Under the pieces are notes generated by a model. The model had not been told where the DNA came from, made no database searches, and worked only from the letters and a program-made list of their open reading frames with translations. Source: Pseudomonas sp. BSw22131 (GTDB lineage Bacteria > Pseudomonadota > Gammaproteobacteria > Pseudomonadales > Pseudomonadaceae). Taken from it: a DNA stretch of 64,000 bases. Below, in pieces: positions 1 through 8,802 of this stretch. Position 1 is the first letter of the stretch, and each line of letters begins with the position of its first letter. Location of the stretch: positions 2,914,001 through 2,978,000 of the forward strand of contig NZ_CP113949.1 of NCBI RefSeq assembly GCF_026810445.1, written 5' to 3'. The position numbers were made by a program, and so were the translations under genes.

Positions 1-75
1 CGACTCGTTTAGCGAGCGACCAGGCATGCTGATAGAATGGTCTACGTTACTTATCCCAGACTTACGAGAGGCGGC

Positions 76-408
76 ATGAACGCAGAGCTTACAGAAGACG
101 AGATGCGCCGGGCGCTATTCGGTGAAATCGAGCCTGCTGCGCAGCCCATTACACAGCCGGAGTCAGTTGTCCTGCCGAAAGTCGTGACGGCGGACCCAGT
201 AAAACCGACAAAGAAAAAGACTGTCGCCAAAGCGTTCACGCCAAGGTTGCGAGTCACCATGCGTGTCGGTAATGAGTTTGAAGGCAAAATGCACGAGCTG
301 ATTTATGAGGCAGACACGTTGAGCTCACTCCTTGCTGAGCAAGAAGCTACAAAGGCAGCCAGGAAGAAATTCCGGTATGTGGAAGTGCTGTCTGTCATGT
401 CGATGTAG
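76..408 (+). CDS. hypothetical protein, 110 aa
   Basis: I do not recognise this gene. The ATG at 76 follows a purine-rich GAGAGGCGG, so I prefer it to the upstream start at 37. The product begins MNAELTEDEMRRALFGE. It then has a Pro/Val-rich, probably disordered stretch, a Lys-rich patch (KKKTVAKAF, about residues 50-60) and a more ordered C-terminal half with many charged residues. There is no signal peptide, membrane segment or Cys motif. It is the first of three small same-strand genes of unknown function at the window edge. Such runs are common in accessory islands, but nothing here shows a mobile origin. The reading frame is credible; the function is unknown. Confidence 0.55.
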   Translation: MNAELTEDEMRRALFGEIEPAAQPITQPESVVLPKVVTADPVKPTKKKTVAKAFTPRLRVTMRVGNEFEGKMHELIYEADTLSSLLAEQEATKAARKKFRYVEVLSVMSM

Positions 409-571
409 CGGACTGCTCCGATAAGGCACGTGCCGAGTCTGGAGAGTATACGCGTGCGTAAATCACACCTCGGATCCATGAGCCCTTTCTACAAACCAAA
501 GACGGTTGAGAGCGTTGGGGCCACGAGAACGCGTTTTCTAGAAGCAAAAGAGCATTTTGCAAGGATTATCT

Positions 572-901
572 ATGGTGTCGGAATTGGAAACAGTCGCTCT
601 TTTTTGTCATAAGCTCGCTTATGAGATGGAAGATGAAAGTCCAATTTTGCGCGATGATCTAATCATGGGTGACTACAATCGCGATGTCTTCAAACTGTTG
701 ATAGCCAGGAGGGATGTGGACGCTATTCAGCAGAAGATCAATGAGTGCCTGCTCGTTGCGATTGAAGCGATGGGCGGCCCTGACAAGCCGCTCGGACGTG
801 AGCTTCAAGATCTTTCCGCCGGTTTTTACGCAGCTAGAACAATGGAATCGCTGGACGCCCCCTTGCGAGTGATCAAGGGCTATTTACAAGAGGTGCTGTA
901 G
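572..901 (+). CDS. hypothetical protein, 109 aa
   Basis: This small, acidic, soluble protein is one I do not recognise. I place the start at the ATG at 572 (MVSELETVALFCHK) because AAGGAT lies about 8 nt upstream; a start at 557 is also open. The sequence is rich in Leu, Ile, Glu and Asp and looks all-helical, with no transmembrane segment and no obvious metal-binding motif. The 160 bp between it and the preceding gene hold a short, low-quality frame that I did not accept. It runs in the same direction as its neighbours at 76 and 963. Confidence 0.5.
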   Translation: MVSELETVALFCHKLAYEMEDESPILRDDLIMGDYNRDVFKLLIARRDVDAIQQKINECLLVAIEAMGGPDKPLGRELQDLSAGFYAARTMESLDAPLRVIKGYLQEVL

Positions 902-962
902 TAACAGATGGCGTGGACGAGAACCAGCCACTTGAAGTGAAAATCCTTCAGCTTCCTGCTTC

Positions 963-1433
963 ATGTTTCCTAGCCAAGCACTTGCTAATACTGTTCGGAT
1001 GAGACGGATAAAATACAGGCCGATCAAGCGAGCTGATAAACGTCGTCGACTCAAATCAGTTGAGGATCTGGAAAGCGCTTTATCAGTTTTCTTGGACATG
1101 GAGGTCGATCCTGAGACGTTTGATCATGTGGCCAGGACAAATAGGGGAGTGCGACTACACAATAGCCACGGCCCTCTTTTGCTGCGCTGGCAAGGCCTCT
1201 TGATCATGGGGATAGACGCCGATTCGAGACCAGTCCTCAGGACTGTCGCCGAGCGTTACACCGCACTGTGTTTCAGTCCTAACGTATCCGTCCGGCGAAG
1301 TCATCTACTCAGCTCAGCTCAGCAAGCCAAGGCATGGGGTGTACTTGAATTTTCAGGCGACCCCCTTGAGCGCTCGGTGCTTCAGAAAGAATCAGCGCGA
1401 CTACCAAGCCTCTGGATGAATTGCGATCATTGA
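963..1433 (+). CDS. hypothetical protein, up to 156 aa
   Basis: This gene is not recognised. The N-terminus is strongly basic (RRIKYRPIKRADKRRRLK), followed by a mixed alpha/beta-looking region with no transmembrane helix. The start is uncertain. The ATG at 963 has no clear ribosome-binding site. An ATG at 999 (MRRIKYR) overlaps in ATGA fashion the stop of a tiny GTG frame (912-1001, 29 codons), so coupled initiation at 999 is possible. The last bases overlap the convergent membrane-protein gene ending at 1427. The basic N-terminus could bind nucleic acid, but that is only a guess. Confidence 0.45.
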   Translation: MFPSQALANTVRMRRIKYRPIKRADKRRRLKSVEDLESALSVFLDMEVDPETFDHVARTNRGVRLHNSHGPLLLRWQGLLIMGIDADSRPVLRTVAERYTALCFSPNVSVRRSHLLSSAQQAKAWGVLEFSGDPLERSVLQKESARLPSLWMNCDH

Positions 1434-1663
1434 TTCTGAAAATTCTTTTTTAACCCACGCAGGTTCATTGAGCAAAGGCAGATCTGCAACACGATCAGCG
1501 CGTAGGCCTCAGCGTATGCACCCCAAATAACCCACAAAATATTACTTAATATGAAACAGAAGAATCCCGTCATTCTTCTCGCTGGGCGCTGAGATCCAAT
1601 CAGCCACGCCGCGATCACTGTCACAACCATGGCAGGCCATTGAACAAAATCCAGATAATTCAA
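1427..1663 (-). CDS. small multi-spanning membrane protein, 78 aa
   Basis: This is a small inner-membrane protein with two to three hydrophobic segments: about residues 8-24 (WPAMVVTVIAAWLIG), 32-48 (FFCFILSNILWVIWG) and 50-64. It ends in a polar MNLRGLKKN tail. The Trp-rich second helix followed by Gly and the GLKKN end resemble small PnuC/SemiSWEET-like half-transporters of Pseudomonas, but I cannot confirm the family. The start is a TTG at 1663, preceded by a strong GAGGAG six nucleotides away, which decides the start. It lies upstream of, and in the same direction as, the large helicase gene, 93 bp away, and could be cotranscribed with it only weakly, because the helicase lies downstream in transcription order. 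Confidence 0.55.
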   Translation of the reverse strand: MNYLDFVQWPAMVVTVIAAWLIGSQRPARRMTGFFCFILSNILWVIWGAYAEAYALIVLQICLCSMNLRGLKKNFQNQ

Positions 1664-1756
1664 GACGTCTCCTCTAATCTCTTAGCAATTAAAAGAGAGA
1701 GTGGCTTATGGGGAAATGATTCAGATTTTTTGAGAGATCCCAAGATTTACAGCTCG

Positions 1757-4700
1757 TCAGGTTTGAAGCGGATTTGTTGAACATACAGGTCGCTCTCCCT
1801 GACAGATCGGGGTGATTGAACCCGCCTGCTCTTGATACCCTTTGCGCAGTTTCTCCGCGATCAGCTTTTCCGCTTCACGCAAAGCGCGTTCGGGACTGTC
1901 GAGGGACTTGATCAGGGTCTGGCCCCTGGTGCCGATACGGCCGAAATTCACCACCACCTCAGCCTCGGTGACGCCGATACGCCAGAACTTGTTGGAATTG
2001 CCTTCACCAAAGGTGAACTCGCGCATCAAGGGTGTCGCTTCAGTGGTGACTGGCGGCTGGGCTTGGATCTCGATGGTTTCCTCGGGCTGTTCCGGTTCTG
2101 GAAGTGCAGCGGCTTCCTCGCCCCTTAGTAACGCTTCGATGCGATTGAGCACCTCTTCTTGGTCGCGCAGCCAGTCATTACTGAGTACGTCGATGATCTT
2201 CCAACCGAAGCTGCGCAGTACCGTCGGGCGGAAAATGTAGCGCTCACGTACGTCAACGGCGGCCGCCGTATCACCGTCCAGCAGTACGCCGAGGTTGAAG
2301 TGTTCACCACTGGCGTCACTGATCGCGAGGTCGCACCGGAACTGCGAACGTCCGACATACTCCTGAACCGAATGCCCGCGTTTGCGCAACGCGGCAGCGA
2401 GGGCGCCGCGCAGGTGGTCCTTGGGCAGGCTGACGGCAAAGGACTGCTTGGCGCCTGGATTGAGGTTGGCGAGTATGCCCTGGGAGCGCGGCGTATCCCC
2501 GCTGGCACTGGCCTGTGCGAACTGCAGGAATGCACGCAGTGCGGCGGCACCATCGTTGTGGGTGTTGGTGATGGCTTCGGACTCAATGCTGGAGACAATC
2601 GCCATGCGCTTGCGGGCACGACTGAAGATCACATTAAGGCGTTTTTCCCCACCACGCTGGTTGATCGGGCCGAAGTTCATCAGCATCTTGCCGTTCGGTC
2701 CTGGCGCGTAGCAGATGCTCAAGATGATCACATCACGCTCATCCCCCTGGACGTTCTCCAGGTTCTTGACGAACAGGCCATTGAATTGCCCGGCATCTTC
2801 ACGCACGTACTCGCGCTCAAGCCGTGTGGCAAAGGCCGAGTCGCCGCTCGCCAAGTCTTCCAGGGCCTGCTCGATGGCGCCTTGCTGGGCCTCGGAAAAG
2901 GCCACGATACCCAGGCTCAGACCAGTCTCCCGTTGCAGCAGCTCCCTTACCAGGTTGGCGATATACCGCGCTTCGGCCAGGTTGCTGCGGCTGAGGTAGA
3001 CACCGTCGCTCATCTTCAAGAAGCTGATCGGGCTGTCGAGCAGCGTGTCGGCGCCCCGGATGACTGCCTGGGCGTCGGTGGAGTCCAGTGCGGTTTCGGG
3101 CGGGGCAGGGCGCTCGATACGACGGTCGGGAACGGTGATCAGCCGCCCTTCGTAGAACGCCGCGTTGGAAAAACTGATCAAGGCTTCGTGGCGACTGCGG
3201 TAGTGCCAGGCCAGGAGGGTTGCAGGCAAGTTTCGCGCGGCTTGGCTCAGCAGGCTGTCGGCATCAAGGTTGATTGCGATCTGTTCGCCATCCTCCATGG
3301 CAATCAGTTCGTTATGGTCCTGGTCGCCGGCACTGGAGAAGAAGTTAGTCGGTGGCAATTGCATCTCATCACCGACCACAATCACCTGCTGCGCACGGCT
3401 CAGTGCAGGCACGGCTTCTTCGCTGGGGATCTGACTGGCTTCGTCGAAAATCACCACGTCAAACAGGTCCGGTATCAACGGCAGGGTGTCGGACACCGAC
3501 AGCGGGCTCATCAACCAGATGGGCTTGAGGTCGTTGATCACGCGGCCACTGTCGCCACTCGCCATTTCGCGAATGGAGCGATAGCGCATGGTCTTGCCCA
3601 GCTCATGTTCCAGTTCACGGCGGCCTTTGGCGTAGGCTTTCTTGAATTCACGGGCCTGGGCGTCGAGTTGGGTCACCGACATCGCCGATTGCTTCACATG
3701 CTCCAGAAAGCGCTGGTGCAACGTGGCGCTAAGCACGTGGGCATTGCTTTTGAGCAGGTTGCATTCAGCCTGACTGACCTTGCGCGCGGCCAAACTCAAG
3801 GCCGGGCCGTCGAAGCGCGCCAGTTGCGGATTGGCGCGGTACAGGCGGGTCAGGTTTTCCTGGGCAATCAAACCGTCCAGTGCACGTTGCGCCAAGGCGT
3901 ACTGTTGCACAACCGCCAGGCAGACAGGATCGGCTTGGTGCAGCTCATTGAGCAGGGGCAGGGTGTCGGGCAGTTCGTCGAGTTCTTCACGCAGATCGCG
4001 CAGATACTCGGCCAACTCGCCCAGGCTCAGCGCCGGGTCGAACACACAATGTTGCGCGACCAGCTCGGTCAATCGCGCCACCGGCTGGCGCAGGCTGGCT
4101 TCCTGGCGTACACCGGGCAGGGCGTCCGGATTACCCCGCAGGCCCTCAACCCATTGGCGCAACAGCGGTGATGCGCTCAGTTGCTGGAGCAAGGCTTGCA
4201 GGTTGTGCACGAACAGGGCGATATCCGGGATGCCATAACGGTCTTGCAAGCGTTGCTGCTCGGCGTGCAGCTCGGCAGTGGCGCGATGCTCACCGGCCAG
4301 GTTGTCTAGCACGCTCCGGAAACCGGGTCGAATCGCGTGCTGACTGAAGTCGTAGCGTCGTTGCAATTCACCGCGCAGCCTCCACCAGGCGGGTTGCAGC
4401 CAACGCAGCAGCGAGCCTTCCAGCCGCTGTACCAGATCGATGGCAGCCTGGGTGTCCTGGGGCGCGAGTTTTTCACGCCAGTGGTGGGTGGATTCACGGG
4501 CGTTATGTTGCTGTACGGCCAGTGCTTGCAACGCCGCCTGCTCGGCGTGCAGCGCTTGGGCGCCTGATGAGCCCGGTTCCAGCAGGTCGAGGTGCGCTGC
4601 CAGGTTGGCGCTGGTCAATTGTTCGGCGGCTTGGGTCAGCATGCACGCATCCGCCAGGCGAGTGTCCCCGGACAACAGGCTAAACGATGACTCCAGGAAT

Positions 4701-7258
4701 TGCTCGACGTTGTCCATCAGCCCACTGGCTTCATCCAGGAACGCCTTGAGTTGGCCGTACGCATGTTCGTGGGCAATCAGGCTTGAGGCCAAATGGCTGA
4801 AGGGATGACGTGCGAAGCTGTCGAGGCCGAAACGTTCTTTGATCGCCTGATACACCCGACCGGTCAGCTCGCTTTGTGCCTGCCAATGACGCCATTCGGG
4901 TAAACGTTCCAAGGCTTCGGGGGGCAGCTTGGCAGCAACGGGCGGCAGTTCGATAAGATGACGTACCAACTCGCGTGCCGAGCATGCCAAGGACTCCGGC
5001 ACCCCACGCATTGCCTGTTCAAAACGCTCTATCAAACCCAGCTGTTGGCTCAGGCCAGCCAGTAAGGTGTCGCGCCGGGCTTGCAACTGAGACGACTGCG
5101 CATCACCGGCGATCCAGCGCTCATAGCACTCGCGCAGGTTGCCCACGAAGGCCTTCTTGTCGGTCTGGGAATCGTGGATCAGGCAGCACAACTCACCCAG
5201 TTCACTTTGTTGCAGGCGATGGAACACCACGTCCAGCGCTGCACGTTTTTCACAGACAAACAGCACTCGCAGGCCGCGACCGGCGTAATCCGCGATCAGG
5301 TTAGTGATGGTCTGGGATTTGCCCGTGCCTGGCGGTCCTTGAATGATGAAGTTACGCCCGGTACGGGCCAGGCTGACGGCAGCATTCTGCGTGGCGTCGC
5401 CCGCCACCACGTTCCACTGTTCGGGCAACGGGGTCGGGGCGGGGGCCTGGACCTCGACATCCCGAGGCTCGATGGAGAACATCCGGTCAAACGCTTCGTT
5501 CTGCGCCGGTTCGTCGATCAACTGCGCATAGTCACGCACCAGCGACATCTTGCGATAATTGAAGTTGGCCAGGGTAACCTGGGTCAGGTCGATGTCCCAG
5601 GCGTAGCGATGGCCCTGGTTCTCGGGCAGGACGAAGGTGCTGTTTTCGGCGCTGCTGGCAACCATCTGAGGGTGTTGGTTGCGCAGAACGGGGTTGGCGC
5701 CTACGGCCAGGCGCAGCGGCAACTCGCTGGGGAGCACCTTCTGCTGGAACAACTGCAGGCCCAGCGGACGGAAATCTTCGCGGTCGTAGCTGAAATCCGG
5801 CTTCACCAAAGGCGTCGACATGCGCTGCCGGGCACGACGGCGCTGGAAGTGGTGCAGATGCTGCACGGCTTTTTGGTGGATCAGTTCGATTTGCGGTTTG
5901 CTTTGCAGGCGTAACTCGACGCCGGGCTCGGTCAGTTTGATCTGGCGCGCAATATCGGCGTGGATGTCTTCCAGCGAAGTCTTTTGCAGGTCGACGGTTT
6001 CCGGCAACTGGATGTCGTAGAGCTGACGCAATTGATGACGCAGTACCGGGTTGAATTCGGCCTCGGTTTCGTCGCACTGCAACACGAACTGGTCACGTAC
6101 CCCTTTTTTGCGACTCAATTCTACCGGCAACCACAGCAGCGGGGTGACGATGCGTTCTTCCGGGGTGTCCTTGAGGTTGTGCCAGCGCATGAACGCCACC
6201 ACCAGGCGAAGGTTACTGAAGCCGAATTCGGCGCGGTCGCGGCGGGTTTCCTGGATGATGCGCTCCAGCGACGCCTGCAGCCAGGTCTGGTCTTCGAACC
6301 GCAGCCATTGCTGCAGGCCGACAGGTTTACCGCTCAGCACTTGTTCGGAGAATCCGCCGAAGGTTGGCTGCCAGGTGCACAGCGCTTCGGGCCGGATACT
6401 TTCAATGCGCATCACCAACGGAACGCTGGCCACGGTCAGGTTGACGTTGGCCTGGGTCGGCCGGAAATACAGCAGGCGATTGCGACGCGAAAGGTCAAAC
6501 AACCGGTTGCGCAGATGTTCCAGCACCACAGTGCGCCGCGAAGCCGGGCCTTCGGCCTGGGCTAACACGCGCTCGACATCCAGGCTGGCCGGCTGTTCGC
6601 GCCAGGACTCCAAGCGGCGTGCCAGCGAGCCCACATCAGTGGCGCGCTCATGGCGGTTGAGCTCAGTCATCTCGACGATCAGGTTGGCCAGCACCGGGTT
6701 GAGCCGGCCATTGAGCTGAAACAGATTGCGACGGTGCCGGGCAAATGTCTTGAGGTCATTGATATCGGCGAAATCCAGCCCGCACGCCAGGCACGCCAGC
6801 AACTGGCCGAGCTGGAATATGTCGGTGATCTCATCGTGGTGCCCGAGGCGATGCTCCCAACTGTGCAGGTCCGGGAGAAACACCGGGTGGTCGATGGTTT
6901 GATGCAGATCTTCCTGGACTTGCAGGTCGGTAATGGCCACGCCACTTTCCGAATCCCGAATCAGGCGGACTTTGCCGACGACGTTAAGCGCCGATTCCGG
7001 ATTGGGCTGCACCTGCTTGATCGCTTCCAGCGACAGTCGCGGAGGGACACCCTCGGGATTGCGCAGTTGCAGCGTGCGTTCCTGCCCTTGCATCACATCG
7101 AGATAACTGAGCTGGGCGACACGTCCCAGTTCATGCAGTTGCGCCACTTGGCGTAGCAGCGGTAGCGCCAGGAACAACACATCGTCGATGGGCACGGCAG
7201 CGCCATCGTGGCTATTCAGTAATTGAGTGAATGTGACGGGTTGGATTACTGAGTCCAT
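1757..7258 (-). CDS. pseudokinase-DUF4011-SF1 helicase-nuclease-like-WGR protein, 1833 aa
   Basis: Residues about 25-220 read as a degraded Ser/Thr kinase C-lobe: a VAQLHELGRVAQLSYLDVM stretch stands where HxDLxPxN is expected, and a TDIFQLGQLL stretch matches kinase helix F. A DUF4011-like segment follows (LRNRLFDLSRRNRLLYFRP, about 249). Then comes a superfamily 1 (COG1112-type) helicase with Walker A GPPGTGKS (641-648), DEAS box (about 1275), GDEMQLPP motif III, HYRSRHE motif IV and the QGDERDVI and NVIFSRARKR motifs V/VI. Residues about 1610-1700 resemble the MTES_1575/Vsr-like endonuclease fold (RCDLAI and LRSFGWKI), but the usual acidic position in the GIECDG motif reads GVLLDG. A WGR domain closes the protein (FGRIGTRGQ, about 1745-1815). 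GGAGGT six nucleotides before ATG 7258 fixes the start. It overlaps the upstream peptidase gene by 13 bp. The architecture recalls Mokosh-type defence proteins, but an anti-phage role is inferred. Confidence 0.85.
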   Translation of the reverse strand: MDSVIQPVTFTQLLNSHDGAAVPIDDVLFLALPLLRQVAQLHELGRVAQLSYLDVMQGQERTLQLRNPEGVPPRLSLEAIKQVQPNPESALNVVGKVRLIRDSESGVAITDLQVQEDLHQTIDHPVFLPDLHSWEHRLGHHDEITDIFQLGQLLACLACGLDFADINDLKTFARHRRNLFQLNGRLNPVLANLIVEMTELNRHERATDVGSLARRLESWREQPASLDVERVLAQAEGPASRRTVVLEHLRNRLFDLSRRNRLLYFRPTQANVNLTVASVPLVMRIESIRPEALCTWQPTFGGFSEQVLSGKPVGLQQWLRFEDQTWLQASLERIIQETRRDRAEFGFSNLRLVVAFMRWHNLKDTPEERIVTPLLWLPVELSRKKGVRDQFVLQCDETEAEFNPVLRHQLRQLYDIQLPETVDLQKTSLEDIHADIARQIKLTEPGVELRLQSKPQIELIHQKAVQHLHHFQRRRARQRMSTPLVKPDFSYDREDFRPLGLQLFQQKVLPSELPLRLAVGANPVLRNQHPQMVASSAENSTFVLPENQGHRYAWDIDLTQVTLANFNYRKMSLVRDYAQLIDEPAQNEAFDRMFSIEPRDVEVQAPAPTPLPEQWNVVAGDATQNAAVSLARTGRNFIIQGPPGTGKSQTITNLIADYAGRGLRVLFVCEKRAALDVVFHRLQQSELGELCCLIHDSQTDKKAFVGNLRECYERWIAGDAQSSQLQARRDTLLAGLSQQLGLIERFEQAMRGVPESLACSARELVRHLIELPPVAAKLPPEALERLPEWRHWQAQSELTGRVYQAIKERFGLDSFARHPFSHLASSLIAHEHAYGQLKAFLDEASGLMDNVEQFLESSFSLLSGDTRLADACMLTQAAEQLTSANLAAHLDLLEPGSSGAQALHAEQAALQALAVQQHNARESTHHWREKLAPQDTQAAIDLVQRLEGSLLRWLQPAWWRLRGELQRRYDFSQHAIRPGFRSVLDNLAGEHRATAELHAEQQRLQDRYGIPDIALFVHNLQALLQQLSASPLLRQWVEGLRGNPDALPGVRQEASLRQPVARLTELVAQHCVFDPALSLGELAEYLRDLREELDELPDTLPLLNELHQADPVCLAVVQQYALAQRALDGLIAQENLTRLYRANPQLARFDGPALSLAARKVSQAECNLLKSNAHVLSATLHQRFLEHVKQSAMSVTQLDAQAREFKKAYAKGRRELEHELGKTMRYRSIREMASGDSGRVINDLKPIWLMSPLSVSDTLPLIPDLFDVVIFDEASQIPSEEAVPALSRAQQVIVVGDEMQLPPTNFFSSAGDQDHNELIAMEDGEQIAINLDADSLLSQAARNLPATLLAWHYRSRHEALISFSNAAFYEGRLITVPDRRIERPAPPETALDSTDAQAVIRGADTLLDSPISFLKMSDGVYLSRSNLAEARYIANLVRELLQRETGLSLGIVAFSEAQQGAIEQALEDLASGDSAFATRLEREYVREDAGQFNGLFVKNLENVQGDERDVIILSICYAPGPNGKMLMNFGPINQRGGEKRLNVIFSRARKRMAIVSSIESEAITNTHNDGAAALRAFLQFAQASASGDTPRSQGILANLNPGAKQSFAVSLPKDHLRGALAAALRKRGHSVQEYVGRSQFRCDLAISDASGEHFNLGVLLDGDTAAAVDVRERYIFRPTVLRSFGWKIIDVLSNDWLRDQEEVLNRIEALLRGEEAAALPEPEQPEETIEIQAQPPVTTEATPLMREFTFGEGNSNKFWRIGVTEAEVVVNFGRIGTRGQTLIKSLDSPERALREAEKLIAEKLRKGYQEQAGSITPICQGERPVCSTNPLQT

Positions 7259-8448
7259 GTGTCGACCTCCGCTTTGAGCGTACGAACGATAGGGTCGAGC
7301 TCACGTTTTGGTAATTTGATATCGCGCTTGAGCACGTTGATAAAGTCATCTGCGCTTCCGAGTTTCCTGGCGGTGCGCGCGGCGTGCAGCAGGGCTTCAT
7401 CCCGCAGGTCGCGGTCCACCAGGCTCAGGTCGAGCATGATGAAGTGCAGGTATTCATGGATGCTGGTGTCGATGCGCTCGGCATTCAACGTCGTCAGGTC
7501 GAGTGGCGTTTCGTTGTCTTTCCAGTCCGGGAAAAAAACGCGTACCTGATTGAGCACAACCTCCGATTGCAACACGGGCGTGCCGATGAAATGGGCCATA
7601 AAGCCGCGGGTGAGGGCGGTCAACTCGACCTGGTCGGTCACATCCAAGCGATTGAGTGACAAGGGCCCGCGCAACCGGCGATCCAGCCAGCTATCCGTCT
7701 CCGGGAGTTGCTGCCACCAGTTGTCCACCGCCTGGGAGCGCAAAAACGTCTCCGGATGGGAGACGCCCTGGGACAGCTGCGCATCCTTGCCATCCAGCTC
7801 GCGGGCCTGCTTCAAGTAACTGGCCGCATCGACGCTCACAATCCCGGTATGAATCTTGACCAGCGAGGTAATCGACGCCTCCGACCCGTTGGCCACCAGT
7901 GCCGCGCCGCGGTCGGCATAGATCTCAGTGTGCAGGCTATATAGACGTGCAGTCTGTTCCAGGCTGGGCGGCGTATTCACGTCGGCCATGGCGTGATTGA
8001 GAATCCGCTCGGCGGTGAGAAAGTCGCCACCGTGCTCCGACCACAGTCGGTAATGAGCGAGCTCGTGCCCGAGCAATGCCAGCAGTTCCTGGGCGTCCAG
8101 ACGCTCAAGAATCGGTCCGTAGAACACCACATGCACTTCACCGGCCAGGTAATACAGGCTTGCATTCATCGCACCGTCGCCAGCCTGATAAAGGGTTGCG
8201 GGTGCCTTGATCTGCAAGCACTGTAACGCCTTTTCAGAGGCTTGATAGGCCTGCGGATGGGTCTCGGGGCTCAGGCGATAGGTGTCACGCAGCAATTGCG
8301 CGCGTACATCCTGGGCATGCTCCTGCTGAACGCCCAAGGACGAGGCCCAATCCCACACAACAGGTTCATGGGCTTTCAGGTAGTCGACCACACGCTGGTG
8401 GTAAGGCAGTGGCGTCAGGCTGCTGATGTCCAGCGCGGGGGTATTCAT
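7246..8448 (-). CDS. M48-like zinc metallopeptidase, about 400 aa
   Basis: This is a predicted zinc-dependent peptidase. The motif LLGHELAHYRLW supplies the two His ligands and catalytic Glu (HELAH, about residues 131-135 counted from the upstream TTG). A downstream EIYADRG (Glu about 178) matches the third ligand of the M48 ExxxD type. There are no clear transmembrane helices or signal peptide, so unlike HtpX or BepA it is probably cytoplasmic. I prefer the ATG at 8448 over the TTG at 8457, because AAGGA lies only three bases before the TTG. The stop codon lies 13 bp inside the following helicase gene, so the two form a translationally coupled pair. It may process or regulate the helicase or a target, but this is inferred from adjacency alone. 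Confidence 0.8.
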   Translation of the reverse strand: MNTPALDISSLTPLPYHQRVVDYLKAHEPVVWDWASSLGVQQEHAQDVRAQLLRDTYRLSPETHPQAYQASEKALQCLQIKAPATLYQAGDGAMNASLYYLAGEVHVVFYGPILERLDAQELLALLGHELAHYRLWSEHGGDFLTAERILNHAMADVNTPPSLEQTARLYSLHTEIYADRGAALVANGSEASITSLVKIHTGIVSVDAASYLKQARELDGKDAQLSQGVSHPETFLRSQAVDNWWQQLPETDSWLDRRLRGPLSLNRLDVTDQVELTALTRGFMAHFIGTPVLQSEVVLNQVRVFFPDWKDNETPLDLTTLNAERIDTSIHEYLHFIMLDLSLVDRDLRDEALLHAARTARKLGSADDFINVLKRDIKLPKRELDPIVRTLKAEVDTWTQ

Positions 8449-8684
8449 CGTGTTCAAGCGTCCTTGAGAGGATACGGCTCCAGATACTGCGGTTATGCAG
8501 CAGAGACGTGGTTTGGCATCCCGGTATCACTGATCGGTAATAAACGCGGAGCATACCTATGGGGAGGGGAAAATACTTGTGAAAGTGCATGTTTCCGTTT
8601 TAGTTCTCAGAAGTTTTGATGTTTAGTTCCGGGTACTGTTATTGGCCACAAGCACCCATCTAGAATCCGCCAGCCTGAAACATA

Positions 8685-8712
8685 ATTTAACATAATATAC
8701 ATTATGCGAACC
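8685..8712. other. dif-derived attL, left end of the phage array
   Basis: The left arm ATTTAACATAA (8685-8695) and centre TATACA (8696-8701) match the left part of the Pseudomonas chromosome dif site read on this strand. The right arm TTATGCGAACC (8702-8712) carries phage-derived bases after TTATGCG. Joining this left arm to the right arm at 28293 (TTATGCGTAAC) rebuilds a complete 28-bp dif, so the whole array was inserted here. The shared TTATGCG points to exchange on the XerC side of the centre. XerC/XerD bind such sites to resolve chromosome dimers, so this also marks the replication terminus region. Confidence 0.85.
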
Positions 8713-8802
8713 CTTGGATAATTGCTTGAGCATCAGTGGCTTACGCTTCCGCTGTCGTGGATCTGACAAGGCAGAAAACAACAACGATAGAAATGAGCAA
8801 GG

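Noticed and set aside
430..612. 60-codon plus-strand frame between the first two small genes
   Set aside because: It has no ribosome-binding site, overlaps the next gene and is not protein-like.
2159..4171. 670-codon plus-strand frame opposite the helicase, and other long frames in 5081-7156
   Set aside because: They are antisense to a gene with clear helicase motifs; long opposite frames are expected in high-GC Pseudomonas DNA.
8685..8712. tRNA gene as integration site of the phage
   Set aside because: No tRNA-like cloverleaf is found at either end; the junction is dif.
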